From contig JAFYVB010000030.1 of assembly GCA_017549335.1 (NCBI GenBank), positions 24,543 through 88,542 of the forward strand: 64,000 bases of DNA, read 5' to 3'. Below are positions 17,611 to 26,104 of this stretch, piece after piece. Both the position numbers and the translations under genes were made by a program. The stretch comes from Clostridia bacterium (GTDB lineage: Bacteria; Bacillota; Clostridia; Christensenellales; Aristaeellaceae). How positions within the stretch are numbered: the first letter of the stretch is position 1; each line of letters opens with the position of its first letter. The notes beneath the pieces were generated by a model, which saw nothing but the letters and a program-made list of their open reading frames with translations, was not told where the DNA came from and did no database searches.

Positions 17611-18090
17611 ATGACAGGAATCTATCATGTTAGAAGATTTCAGCTTGGTGATGCAGACGAAGTGTCTGCGCTGATCACCAAGACGCTCAGAACAACCAAC
17701 GTCAAGGACTATTCCGAAGAATACATCGAGAACGATGTAAAACAGTTTAGTCCGGAAGGGGTTATCAAACGAGCCGGATGGACGCATTTTTATGTTGTCT
17801 GTGATGGGGAGATGATCATTGGCTGCGGCGCAATTGGCCCGTATTGGGATAAGAAGGATGAATGCAGCCTGTTTAATATCTTTGTGCTTCCGGAGTATCA
17901 GGGCAAGGGCGTCGGCCGCAAGATCATTGAAACACTGGAAAGCGATGAATACTTTTTACGGGCAAAGCGTATTGAAATTCCTGCTTCCATCACTGCCTGT
18001 GCGTTTTACAGAAAAATGGGCTATACATACAAAAATGGCGTTGACGTCCCCGATGAAGAACAGCTATTCCGATTAGAAAAATTCAGGTAA
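17611..18090 (+). CDS. GNAT-family N-acetyltransferase
   Basis: Protein of 159 residues with the GNAT fold: motif A LFNIFVLPEYQGKGVGRKIIETLE (acetyl-CoA pyrophosphate loop QGKGVG) and the motif B region FYRKMGYTYKNG. Such enzymes acetylate amines of small molecules or proteins. The start lies 2 bases after the SGNH esterase stop, with GGAAAGG inside the end of that gene, so the two are translated from one message. Substrate not predictable. Confidence 0.88.
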   Translation: MTGIYHVRRFQLGDADEVSALITKTLRTTNVKDYSEEYIENDVKQFSPEGVIKRAGWTHFYVVCDGEMIIGCGAIGPYWDKKDECSLFNIFVLPEYQGKGVGRKIIETLESDEYFLRAKRIEIPASITACAFYRKMGYTYKNGVDVPDEEQLFRLEKFR

Positions 18091-18098
18091 ATGAAAAG

Positions 18099-18127
18099 AG
18101 CCAAGCTGCTTTTGCAGCTTGGCTTTA
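18099..18127. terminator. Bidirectional terminator
   Basis: AGCCAAGCTGC (18099-18109) with GCAGCTTGGCT (18114-18124), loop TTTT, between convergent GNAT and phosphodiesterase genes. Confidence 0.88.
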
Positions 18128-18136
18128 TCTTATGGA

Positions 18137-19432
18137 TTATTTCTTGTAAATTTCCTCGATCACGCGGCCGTCGGTATCCTTCATTTCAAGGCCCAGGGCG
18201 CGGGCGATGGTGGGGGCTTCGTCCACGAGGCGAGCATTTTCTACCACGACGCCTTCTTCGATGTCGGGGCCGAAGGCGAAGAAGGTGGGCTGCACGCCCT
18301 TGGCGGGGTGATGACCGTGGGTGGCGCGGCCGGTCTTGTAATCGCTTACGTCATAGCTGCGCACCAGCGGACGGCGCCAGTCGTTGCCGAAGGTGGTGTA
18401 GCCGTCGGTCTCCAGTACAAAGCTGAAATCGCCTGCGAGATGCTCTTCTTCCTTGGCTTCTTCGGCGGTGTACACGCGGGAAATGCCGTATACGCCCTCG
18501 TCGCACAGCTTCTGCAGGAAGGCGTGGAGCTCTTTCTTGGTCTTTTCGTCGGTGGGATCGGTGAGATAAACGTGGGTGGAAAGGGCGGCGGACTTGCAGA
18601 AGGCCTTCATGGAGACGATATCGCCGTTCTCATCGGTGGTGATGAAGCCGTTTTCTGCCAGCAGCACGTTGATATTCATTACACGCACGATGTTCATCTG
18701 ACCGTGGTCGGAGATGATGAAGAAATCGGTGTCATCAAGGATGCCGGCGTCCTCGCAGGCGTTGACGATCTGACCGAACCACACGTCAATTTCATGCAGA
18801 GAATGGGTGACGGCGTCGGAGAATACGCCCGAGGAGTGGCGCGCTGCGTCGATGTTGGCGGGATGCACCATCAGCAGATTGGGCTTGTAGCGGCGGATCA
18901 TGTCTGCGGCGCAGTGGGTGACGAAGATATCGCAGTAGGGATGCTTGCGGTGACGCTGCACAGGCAGATTGGGCTTGATGATATGCTCGATCACGTCCTC
19001 GCTGGAGCCGGTGGCGCGGAAGCATTCTTCGGTGGTCTCATCGGGGGTCTGGGGCCAGTATTCGTTCATCAGGTGATCGATGGAGGGATCGTTGCCGGTA
19101 ACGGGCCAGAAAACGGCGGCGGTGGTGAGCCCGGCTTCGTGGGCATAGTCAAAAATGGTTTTGGCTTTTACGCTTTCGCGGAAATGAACCCACTTGCTCT
19201 TGGTTTCGCCGAGGATGGCCTGTTCGTTGTTGGTGATGCCGTGGCGGTCGGGATAAACGCCCGTCATCATGGTGGTGTGGCAGGGATAGGTGATGGAGGG
19301 ATAAATGGAGCGCACCTTGTTGATGCGTGCGCAGCGATTCCACACGCGCTTGAAATTGGGAAGGTTTTTGATGGTTTCGATATCTTCAAAAACCATAGCG
19401 TCCTGCGAAATAACGATAACGTGCTTGCTCAT
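18137..19432 (-). CDS. Type I phosphodiesterase / nucleotide pyrophosphatase
   Basis: Alkaline-phosphatase superfamily protein of 431 residues, NPP type. Metal and catalytic residues can be placed. Asp11 is in VISQDAM. The nucleophile Thr48 is in YPSITYPCH, matching the family TFPNH motif. Further on are IDAARHSSG, ISDHGQMN, and a C-terminal His in RATHGHHPAKG. The YPDRHGITNN segment is typical of bacterial members. No signal peptide is visible, so it is probably cytoplasmic and hydrolyses phosphodiesters or nucleotide pyrophosphates; the true substrate is unknown. A ribosome site (GAAAGGAAAG) precedes the ATG. An inverted repeat TTATTGT-N4-ACAATAA lies at 19458-19475 in its upstream region. 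Confidence 0.88.
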   Translation of the reverse strand: MSKHVIVISQDAMVFEDIETIKNLPNFKRVWNRCARINKVRSIYPSITYPCHTTMMTGVYPDRHGITNNEQAILGETKSKWVHFRESVKAKTIFDYAHEAGLTTAAVFWPVTGNDPSIDHLMNEYWPQTPDETTEECFRATGSSEDVIEHIIKPNLPVQRHRKHPYCDIFVTHCAADMIRRYKPNLLMVHPANIDAARHSSGVFSDAVTHSLHEIDVWFGQIVNACEDAGILDDTDFFIISDHGQMNIVRVMNINVLLAENGFITTDENGDIVSMKAFCKSAALSTHVYLTDPTDEKTKKELHAFLQKLCDEGVYGISRVYTAEEAKEEEHLAGDFSFVLETDGYTTFGNDWRRPLVRSYDVSDYKTGRATHGHHPAKGVQPTFFAFGPDIEEGVVVENARLVDEAPTIARALGLEMKDTDGRVIEEIYKK

Positions 19433-19519
19433 GGCGACTTTCCTTTCAAAAGTGAAATTATTGTAACAACAATAAAGCCAAGGCTATTATCGCACGATTG
19501 CGGTCAGAATGCAATAAAA

Positions 19520-19551
19520 AAACGGATGAGAAGAAAATTTCTCATCCGTTT
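19520..19551. terminator. Terminator of the CotH-like gene
   Basis: AAACGGATGAGAA (19520-19532) with TTCTCATCCGTTT (19539-19551). On the minus strand it is followed by seven T, ending the CotH-like transcript. Confidence 0.85.
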
Positions 19552-19556
19552 CAGCT

Positions 19557-21554
19557 TTACTTGGGAGGGTTTTTGCCGTTATAGATTTCAAGCAGTTCCA
19601 GCACTTCGCCAAAGTATGCCGCTTTATCGGTTTTGTTAACCTTGAGGTTGGTGCAGATGTAATTGATCACCTTCTTGGGACGGATACGCGCATAATACAT
19701 GGAGGCGTTGACGTTGGTTTCCCAATCCTTGAGGTTGATGTGGTTAAACTTTTTGACGTGGCGCTGAAGGATGGGCTCGAGGGCGTCGTGCCATTTGAGG
19801 TAGATCGGCTGAACGTCCTTGTAGTAGAGGAAGTTGCTTTCGATGATTTCAGCCACGCGGCGCATGAACATATCCTTATATTCCGGCACCTGCAAAAGCG
19901 CTGTGAGCGCCCAATGCGGGAATTTGGAGGCGCTGGCGGTTTTGCTGCTGCGAAGGAAGGTGCTGACGGGGGCTTCGTCATCGTTCATGCAGCCGGCTTC
20001 CACGTCGTGGAGCATGAACTTCCACTTTTCGCCGGGGAAACGGTAATAGCGTACGTTGCCCGAATCGTAATTGCCGATGACGGAGGAGAAGATCACGTAA
20101 TTGAACATGCTGTCCACGTCCAGCCGATCAAGTACATACTGCAGCTTTTCCGGGTCGTTCAGGTTGTTCTTTTTGCAGTAGTTCATCAGCTCCACCCAAT
20201 CGTCATTGCTGCCGCGGATGATGCTGGTCTCATTCATGCCTGTGCCTTCGATGATATCGCAGCCGGCGATCACTTTTTTATCGGTGATGCCTTCCCACTG
20301 GGCCAGAGAATCCTTGTTGGCTTTTTCACGCAGATTGTAATGCCCGTAATATTCGCCGTTGAGATACATAACCACGGGTCTGCCGGCCTGATAGTAAAGG
20401 CCCAGACCTTCGCTCACTTCCATCAGCACGCAGTCACGCAGGCGGCAGGAGCGGTAATCCGAGTTGGTCATGCGCAGCTGCAGAGCGGAATAAGAGGTGT
20501 ATTCGCGGTTGTCAAAGAAGTTGAAGTCAAAGGTATCGCTGCCGAAGGCGGAGCGGGCGTAGATGGAGAAGGATTTCTGCCTGAGCGAGCGGGAGGAATG
20601 GCCTGCGATTTTGCCGGTGCACATCTGCACGATCTGCCGGACGCCGTCCTGATCGAAATACTCGATCTGGAAGGGGTATTCCCAATCCTTGTTGTAGTTG
20701 GCGGTCTTGCCCGAGCCCTTGACCATCATACCGGACTTGTTGCTGTAAAGCAGCGCGTCGTCGGTATAGAAGGAAATGACGGCAGCGGGTGCTTCCTCAT
20801 TGATAAAGAAGGTGCTGCCTGCGGTGGGAGAGCCCACAAGGTTGCTTGCAAACGTGCGGGCGCGCACCACGGTGGTCTTGCTCACTTTAAAGGGGCCGGT
20901 ATAGAGCTTGGATTCGCGGGAGGGGGTATTGCAATCGGTGGTGTAGCGGATCTCAACGCCTTCGGGAGCGGAGATCGTTACGGTGACGGAATCTTTGTAG
21001 AAACCGGCAGCGGTTTCGATCACGGGGATGGGCGCCTGACCGGTATAGCCCTGGGAATCGTTCTTCTTGCCGGGGGTGGCGGTTTCAAGGAAGCGGTAAT
21101 TCCCTTTTCCGTCCAGACCGTAGGAAACATTGCCGTACTGGGTGCCGAATTTGAGGGAGACCGTTTCTCCCTTGGGGTTGGTCAGGTACAGCTCTTCGCC
21201 GTCGGCAGAAAGCTTAAAGGGGGTGTACAGGGTATCTTTTTTGGGATCCTGCACGTTATCGCCGGCGCAGTAGACGATGAGATAGCCGCCCTTTGCGATC
21301 TTTGCGGTATCGGGGAACGCCCACTTTTTCAGCTGGTAGGGGTCGTTGCTCAGGTGCCAGCCTTTCAGGGATACCTGCGCGGAAGCAGGATTGTAAATCT
21401 CCACCCAGTCGTAGGATTGACCGTCGGTGAAGGTGGCGTTGGAGGCCATCACTTCATTGATAACAAGGCCGTTTTCAGCCTGAGCGCAGGCAAAAAGAAG
21501 CACGCTCAGCAGCAGAATGCACATGGCCGTAAATAAGAAACGCTTGCGATCCAA
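19557..21554 (-). CDS. Secreted CotH-like protein with lamin-tail domain
   Basis: Exported protein of 665 residues from a TTG start at 21554. It has a hydrophobic signal segment (FTAMCILLLSVLLFACAQA). A lamin-tail domain follows (NGLVINEVMASN, about residues 28-140), then a chitobiase-C-like beta domain (about 175-250, IRYTTDCNTPS). The C-terminal half is CotH-like: GHSSRSLRQKSF, YLNGEYYGHYNLREK and KFMLHDVEAG, the last carrying the metal-binding Asp. CotH kinases phosphorylate spore-coat or surface proteins. The in-frame ATG at 21593 lies inside the promoter -10 box, so it cannot be the start; GAGGG stands 7 bases before the TTG. Confidence 0.85.
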   Translation of the reverse strand: MDRKRFLFTAMCILLLSVLLFACAQAENGLVINEVMASNATFTDGQSYDWVEIYNPASAQVSLKGWHLSNDPYQLKKWAFPDTAKIAKGGYLIVYCAGDNVQDPKKDTLYTPFKLSADGEELYLTNPKGETVSLKFGTQYGNVSYGLDGKGNYRFLETATPGKKNDSQGYTGQAPIPVIETAAGFYKDSVTVTISAPEGVEIRYTTDCNTPSRESKLYTGPFKVSKTTVVRARTFASNLVGSPTAGSTFFINEEAPAAVISFYTDDALLYSNKSGMMVKGSGKTANYNKDWEYPFQIEYFDQDGVRQIVQMCTGKIAGHSSRSLRQKSFSIYARSAFGSDTFDFNFFDNREYTSYSALQLRMTNSDYRSCRLRDCVLMEVSEGLGLYYQAGRPVVMYLNGEYYGHYNLREKANKDSLAQWEGITDKKVIAGCDIIEGTGMNETSIIRGSNDDWVELMNYCKKNNLNDPEKLQYVLDRLDVDSMFNYVIFSSVIGNYDSGNVRYYRFPGEKWKFMLHDVEAGCMNDDEAPVSTFLRSSKTASASKFPHWALTALLQVPEYKDMFMRRVAEIIESNFLYYKDVQPIYLKWHDALEPILQRHVKKFNHINLKDWETNVNASMYYARIRPKKVINYICTNLKVNKTDKAAYFGEVLELLEIYNGKNPPK

Positions 21555-21591
21555 GGCGAATCCCTCTTTTCTTTCGGTAAAGGTCAGTTTC

Positions 21592-21619
21592 ATTATAACA
21601 TGAGGAGCATGAATGTCAA
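21592..21619 (-). promoter_or_regulatory. Promoter of the CotH-like gene
   Basis: On the minus strand TTGACA (21619-21614), 16 bases, extended TGTTATAAT with TATAAT at 21597-21592. Confidence 0.8.
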
Positions 21620-21647
21620 CGGACGGGGAAAAGCTGTTACAAATTGT

Positions 21648-23573
21648 TCACGCATGCAGCTGCATTTCAAGGTTTTCCCATTCTTCGTACAGGCTGTCGA
21701 TCTTCTCCTGAAGCGCGGCTTTTTCGTTTTCGATCTCGCCCAGTTTTACATAATCACTGGCAAATTCCTCTGCCTGTGCTTCAAGATCGGCAACTTGCTG
21801 CTCCAGCTTCTGAATATCGCGCTCCAGCACGTTCATGCGGCGCTCCAGCTTGGCGTCGCGCTTGCCGGGGCGATCCTGGCTTTTTTGTGCCTTGAGAGCC
21901 TTTTCGGCTTCGCGCTCGGCAGCTCTCTTTTGTGCATTGACGGCAGCTTCGGCTTCCATTTCGCGTTCGCGGATGAAGCGATATTTCTCATAGCCGCAGT
22001 CAAAATCACGCAATGCGCCGTCGTTGAGTTCCCAGATGCGGGTGGCAAAGCGCTTGACGAAATAGCGGTCATGGGAAACGATCAGAAGCGTGCCTTCAAA
22101 TTGCTCCACCGCCGATTCGATCCATTCGCGGGAATCCAGATCCAAATGGTTGGTGGGCTCGTCCAGAATCAGCATATTGACGGCGCTGTTCATCAGCATA
22201 CAAAGCTTCAGCCTTGCTCTTTCACCGCCCGAAAGCTGGGAAACACGCTTGAACTGATCTTCGCCGCGGAAGCGATATGCGCCCAGACGGTTGCGCGCCT
22301 GCTGAGGCTCAAGGCCAAGATCATACAAAAGCGTATCATAGAGCGTGCGCTCGGGATGCTCAAACTCGATCTGCTGAGGCAGGTAAGCGGCTTTGACAGA
22401 GGGACCGAACTGCACGATGCCATCATCTGCTTCGATTTCACCCAGCACTGCTTTCAGCAGCGTCGTTTTGCCCGTGCCGTTATTACCCACCAGCGCCACG
22501 CGCTCACCGCCGCCGCGGATGGTGGCGGTGGCTTCGCTGAACAGCGTACGGCTGCCGTAGGATTTTTTCAGATTCTTGATCCGCAGCGCATAGTCGGCGC
22601 GGAAGGGGACGGTGGAAAAGCCCAGATCCATCCGCTCTTCGCGGGTGGGCTTTTCGGTTTTCTGCAGCCATTCGATGCGGCGGCGCATGGAGATGACCCG
22701 CTTGTAGGTCTTGTCCATGCCGCTGTATGCCCAGGTTGCAAGCTGCTCGGCAGCCTTTTCAAGCTGGGCGATCTTGGCCTGCTCCTTTTCATACTGCTTC
22801 ATCTGCAGCTTGTAGCGGGCTTCTTTTTCTTTCACGTAGAAGCTGTAATTGCCGCTGTAAAAATCAACGGTGCCGTGATCAAGCTCGATGATGCGGGTGA
22901 CCGTGCGGTCAAGGAAATAGCGGTCATGGGATACGGTGAGCACCGTGCCCTTGTAATGATCGATGTAGTCTTCCAGCCACTCGATGGACTGCATATCCAG
23001 ATGGTTGGTAGGTTCGTCCAGCAGCAGAATATCGCTTTCCCGCAGGATCATCACAGCCAGACGGATGCGTGTCTGCTCGCCGCCGGAGAGCGAAGAAAAG
23101 GGCTGTGAGCGCATGGCGTGGGGGATGTGCAAACCGTTTGCCACCTTGCCAAGACGCATTTCGCAATCGTAACCGCCCAGCATTTCAAACTGGATGCGCA
23201 GATGATCGTACCGGCGCAAAAGAGAATCGCTGTGCTCGCCGCGATCCATTTTCTGCTGGATCTCTTCCATTTCGGCGCTGATGATGCGGATGTCTTCAAA
23301 AGCCATGCGCAGCACGTCTTCCACCAGAGCGCCCTCGGGAACCTGCGCCAGCTGCGAAATATAGCCGATGCGTCTGCCCTGAGGAATGATCACAGAGCCC
23401 TTGTCGGCGGAAAGCTCACCTGTCATAATGCGCAGCAGCGTCGTTTTTCCCGCGCCGTTGCCGCCAAGCAGGCCCACGCGCTCGCCGGCGTCTACCTGAA
23501 AGGAAACGTCGTCGAGAATGATGCGGTCCTGCTCAAAGGATTTTTCAATTCCGGATACAATGATCTCGGCCAT
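21648..23573 (-). CDS. ABC-F family ATPase
   Basis: Soluble twin-ATPase protein of 641 residues that acts on the ribosome rather than in transport. First cassette: GGNGAGKTTLL, LSGGEQTRIRLAV, LLLDEPTNHLDM. A linker rich in charged helices (about 230-310) follows. Second cassette: GNNGTGKTTLL, LSGGERARLKL, LILDEPTNHLDL. A long C-terminal coiled coil (about 545-635, rich in Glu, Lys and Arg) resembles Uup/YdiF-type members. The start at 23573 follows GCGAGGACT; an ATG nine codons upstream sits next to the -10 box. The role is probably translation quality control; an antibiotic-resistance role is possible but has no specific support. Confidence 0.93.
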   Translation of the reverse strand: MAEIIVSGIEKSFEQDRIILDDVSFQVDAGERVGLLGGNGAGKTTLLRIMTGELSADKGSVIIPQGRRIGYISQLAQVPEGALVEDVLRMAFEDIRIISAEMEEIQQKMDRGEHSDSLLRRYDHLRIQFEMLGGYDCEMRLGKVANGLHIPHAMRSQPFSSLSGGEQTRIRLAVMILRESDILLLDEPTNHLDMQSIEWLEDYIDHYKGTVLTVSHDRYFLDRTVTRIIELDHGTVDFYSGNYSFYVKEKEARYKLQMKQYEKEQAKIAQLEKAAEQLATWAYSGMDKTYKRVISMRRRIEWLQKTEKPTREERMDLGFSTVPFRADYALRIKNLKKSYGSRTLFSEATATIRGGGERVALVGNNGTGKTTLLKAVLGEIEADDGIVQFGPSVKAAYLPQQIEFEHPERTLYDTLLYDLGLEPQQARNRLGAYRFRGEDQFKRVSQLSGGERARLKLCMLMNSAVNMLILDEPTNHLDLDSREWIESAVEQFEGTLLIVSHDRYFVKRFATRIWELNDGALRDFDCGYEKYRFIREREMEAEAAVNAQKRAAEREAEKALKAQKSQDRPGKRDAKLERRMNVLERDIQKLEQQVADLEAQAEEFASDYVKLGEIENEKAALQEKIDSLYEEWENLEMQLHA

Positions 23574-23603
23574 ACAGTCCTCGCTTGAGATAGTAATCAT
23601 CCT

Positions 23604-23632
23604 ATTATATCATGCTTCTGCGCTTGTAGCAA
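23604..23632 (-). promoter_or_regulatory. Promoter of the ABC-F gene
   Basis: On the minus strand TTGCTA (23632-23627), 17 bases, extended TGATATAAT with TATAAT at 23609-23604. Its -35 overlaps that of the divergent promoter. Confidence 0.65.
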
Positions 23633-23678
23633 ATGCCTTGTGTGTGATATAATAAATAAAATGATATCAAGCGCTTGA
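23624..23678 (+). promoter_or_regulatory. Promoter and operator-like palindrome of the M55 peptidase gene
   Basis: TTGTAG (23624-23629), 18 bases, extended TGATATAAT with TATAAT at 23648-23653. A perfect 12-bp palindrome TCAAGCGCTTGA lies at 23667-23678, just after the expected transcription start and before the ribosome site. A central CG with this symmetry is typical of LacI-family operators; the regulator is unknown. Confidence 0.6.
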
Positions 23679-23692
23679 AAGGGGCGAGAAAT

Positions 23693-24499
23693 ATGAAACT
23701 GTTTATTTCAGCCGATATCGAAGGCACCACGGGCATTGCCCATTGGAATGAAACGGAAAAGAACCATCCCGACTGGAAGTATTTTTCCGATCAGATGACC
23801 AAGGAAGTAAAGGCGGCCTGCGAGGGAGCCATGGCTGCGGGCTGTGAGGATATTTTGATCAAGGACGCTCACGATTCCGCCCGCAATATCGATCCCCGTC
23901 AGCTGCCTGAATGCGTAAAGCTGCTGCGCGGCTGGACGGGCGCTCCCGAATCCATGGTGGCGGGGATCGATCAAGGCTTTGACGGCGTGGTATTTACCGG
24001 CTATCATTCCGCTGCCGGCTGGAATACCAACCCGCTTTCCCATACCATGAATACCAAAAACTGCTTTGTGACCATCAACGGCGAAAAGGCATCGGAGCTT
24101 TTGATCAATTCCCTGACGGCGGCTTATTACGGCGTCCCTGTGCTGTGCGTGACGGGCGATAAGGGCCTGTGCGACTGGATGAAAAAGATCAATCCCCATG
24201 TGGAAACCGTGCCCGTCAACGAGGGCTGGGGCAACGGCGTCATCTCCATCCATCCCGATCTGGCGATTCGCCGCATTCGTGAAGCCGTGCAGCGGGCTTG
24301 TGAAAAGAAGGACAAGAGCGACTGCCTTTTCCCGCTGCCCGGGCATTTTACTGTGGAGATCTGCTACAAGCAGCATCAGAAGGCCAACGCTTCTTCGTAT
24401 TATCCCGGCGTAACGCAGGTGAATGAAACCACCGTTCGCTTTGAGAGCGACGATTACGCCGAAGTTCTGCGGTATTTCAAGTTTATTCTCAGTGATTGA
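23693..24499 (+). CDS. M55 family D-aminopeptidase (DppA-like)
   Basis: Protein of 268 residues similar to zinc D-aminopeptidase DppA, which releases D-amino acids from D-Ala-containing peptides such as murein fragments. Metal and catalytic landmarks: ISADIEGTTG at the N-terminus (Asp and Glu), KDAHDSARN with His, GYHSAAGW with His, and the C-terminal PGHFTVEI region. The ATG at 23693 follows AAGGGGCGAG; a TTG 18 bases upstream is in frame but overlaps the palindrome. It is a single gene with a terminator. Dpp transport genes are not adjacent, so peptide import would have to come from elsewhere. Confidence 0.88.
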   Translation: MKLFISADIEGTTGIAHWNETEKNHPDWKYFSDQMTKEVKAACEGAMAAGCEDILIKDAHDSARNIDPRQLPECVKLLRGWTGAPESMVAGIDQGFDGVVFTGYHSAAGWNTNPLSHTMNTKNCFVTINGEKASELLINSLTAAYYGVPVLCVTGDKGLCDWMKKINPHVETVPVNEGWGNGVISIHPDLAIRRIREAVQRACEKKDKSDCLFPLPGHFTVEICYKQHQKANASSYYPGVTQVNETTVRFESDDYAEVLRYFKFILSD

Positions 24500-24509
24500 C
24501 AATAAAAAC

Positions 24510-24544
24510 AAACGCAGCCAAGAAATTGGCTGCGTTTATTTTTT
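24510..24544 (+). terminator. Terminator after the M55 peptidase
   Basis: AAACGCAGCCAA (24510-24521) with TTGGCTGCGTTT (24526-24537), loop GAAA, then ATTTTTT. It may also serve the convergent DUF378 gene. Confidence 0.9.
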
Positions 24545-24550
24545 GCGGGA

Positions 24551-24757
24551 TCATTCCTTGGCATATTCGCGCTCGCGGAAGAGGAGCGATATGCACCACA
24601 GACCGGCTGCGCCCACCAACGTATAGATGATGCGGCTGAGCATGGCGGTCTGCCCGCCGAAGATACTGGCGACCAGATCGAAGTTGAAGATACCGACCAG
24701 TCCCCAGTTGACGGCGCCGATGATCACCAAGAGCAAAGCAATTTTATCCATGATCAT
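24551..24757 (-). CDS. DUF378 small membrane protein
   Basis: Protein of 68 residues with two membrane helices and the DUF378 pattern: IGAVNWGLVGIFNFDLVASIFG followed by IIYTLVGAAGLWC. Function is not known for the family. The start is fixed by AGGAGGTG five bases before the ATG at 24757; the frame is open for seven further codons upstream, past the ribosome site. It stands alone between convergent M55 peptidase and the aminotransferase. Confidence 0.88.
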   Translation of the reverse strand: MIMDKIALLLVIIGAVNWGLVGIFNFDLVASIFGGQTAMLSRIIYTLVGAAGLWCISLLFREREYAKE

Positions 24758-24815
24758 AAAAACACCTCCTGTTTTCAAAGGCTATTATGGCGTGGAAGTG
24801 TTTTTTATATACGCA

Positions 24816-26009
24816 TTATTTGAGAAAACGGATAAATCTTCCGATGCGCCGCACGGCTTTGCAAATGGTTTCATCCGCTGCGGCATAGCTGATGCGGACA
24901 AAGCCCTCCAAGCCGAAAGCACAGCCCGGCGTCAGGGCAACATGGGAATGATTGAGCAGCGCTTCGCAGAACGAAACGTCGCTGTCGATGGACGTATCGC
25001 CCAGACGTTTCCCGAAAAACGGCCTGATATCAAGCAATACGTAAAAAGCGCCCTGCGGAATACAGGCAGGCTGCAGGTTTTCCCGGGATAAGCATTTGAT
25101 CAAAAGCGACCGCCGATTAAGAAAGGCTTCGCGCATTTTTTCCACACATTCCTGCGACCCGTCAAGGGCGGCAAGAGCGGCGTGCTGGGAAATGCTGCAG
25201 GCGTTGCCGGCGGTATGGCTTTGAATGGCGGACATGGCGGAAATGACGCTGCGGCTGCCGGCCGCGTAACCGATGCGCCAGCCTGTCATGGCGTAGGTCT
25301 TGCTTACGCCCGAAATAACAATGGTGCGGCTGCGGGCGTCCTCGCTCAAAGAAGCGGGGGACAGGTGGGCCGTTCCGTCATAAAGGAAGCTTTCGTATAT
25401 TTCGTCGCTGATGACGAACAAATCATGCTTTCGGGCAAGCTCCATGACGTTTTCCAAAAGCTTTTTGTGCCATACGATGCCGGTGGGATTGCAAGGAGTA
25501 TTGACAATGATGGCTTTTGTGCGCGGCGTGATGGCTTGGGCGAGGGCTTCTGCCTGCGGGAGAAAATCATCATCTGCAGGCACGATGACGGGAACGCCGT
25601 CTGCGATGCGGATCATTTCGGGATAGCTTACCCAGTAAGGTGAGGGCACAATGACTTCGTCCTGAGAATCGAGAACGGCTTTGAGCGCGGCGAGAAGAAC
25701 CTGTTTTGCGCCGGAGCCCACAAGGATTTCCTCGGGCGCGTAATGCAGGCCTTTTTCTTTTTCCATGTAAGCGCACACGGCGCGGCGCAGAGAGAGAATG
25801 CCGCTGACCTCGGTGTAGCGTGTCTGTCCCGTTTGGATGGCGCGGATGGCGGCCTGGCAGACGTGCTTTGGCGTGTCAAAGTCCGGTTCACCGGCGCCAA
25901 GCGAGAGAACAGCAACGCCCTCGGCGCGCAGACGGTTAACGGCAGCATTTATTTTAAGCGTAGCGGACGGCTTTATTTCCAGCGCCGCTTTGGATAAAGA
26001 CAGCGACAT
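24816..26009 (-). CDS. PLP-dependent aminotransferase (AspB-like, class I/II)
   Basis: Fold-type I aminotransferase of 397 residues, subgroup I-gamma, most like bacterial aspartate/prephenate aminotransferases. Seen: SLGAGEPDFDTP near the N-terminus, VNTPCNPTG, and VISDEIYESFLYDG. SGVSKTYAMTGWRIGY supplies the PLP lysine, and the substrate-carboxylate Arg should be in FVRISYA near the C-terminus. The likely reaction is aspartate plus 2-oxoglutarate, but aromatic substrates are possible. The ATG at 26009 is preceded by AAAGGAGCGT, which lies inside a long inverted repeat (26015-26085). It lies downstream of dnaA on the same strand. Confidence 0.9.
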   Translation of the reverse strand: MSLSLSKAALEIKPSATLKINAAVNRLRAEGVAVLSLGAGEPDFDTPKHVCQAAIRAIQTGQTRYTEVSGILSLRRAVCAYMEKEKGLHYAPEEILVGSGAKQVLLAALKAVLDSQDEVIVPSPYWVSYPEMIRIADGVPVIVPADDDFLPQAEALAQAITPRTKAIIVNTPCNPTGIVWHKKLLENVMELARKHDLFVISDEIYESFLYDGTAHLSPASLSEDARSRTIVISGVSKTYAMTGWRIGYAAGSRSVISAMSAIQSHTAGNACSISQHAALAALDGSQECVEKMREAFLNRRSLLIKCLSRENLQPACIPQGAFYVLLDIRPFFGKRLGDTSIDSDVSFCEALLNHSHVALTPGCAFGLEGFVRISYAAADETICKAVRRIGRFIRFLK

Positions 26010-26014
26010 ATAAG

Positions 26015-26085
26015 ACGCTCCTTTCGAACGCGGAATTGATCGTGCATGATGCATTATCAATGTATGCTGCGTCCGAAAGGAGCGT
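26015..26085 (-). promoter_or_regulatory. Long hairpin masking the aminotransferase ribosome site
   Basis: ACGCTCCTTTCG (26015-26026) is the exact inverse of CGAAAGGAGCGT (26074-26085). The stem extends by ACGC/GCGT after one mismatch. Between the arms, 26036-26060 is itself nearly palindromic (TTGAT..TGCAT-G-ATGCA..ATCAA). On the minus strand the 3' arm contains the AAAGGAG of the aminotransferase gene, so folding would hide it. There is no T run, so it is not an ordinary terminator. Confidence 0.6.
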
Positions 26086-26104
26086 GAGGTATGAAGGTCA
26101 GACC

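Noticed and set aside
18119-21536. Long plus-strand frames opposite the phosphodiesterase and CotH-like genes
   Set aside because: Shadows of real minus-strand genes that have signal peptide, catalytic motifs, promoters and terminators.
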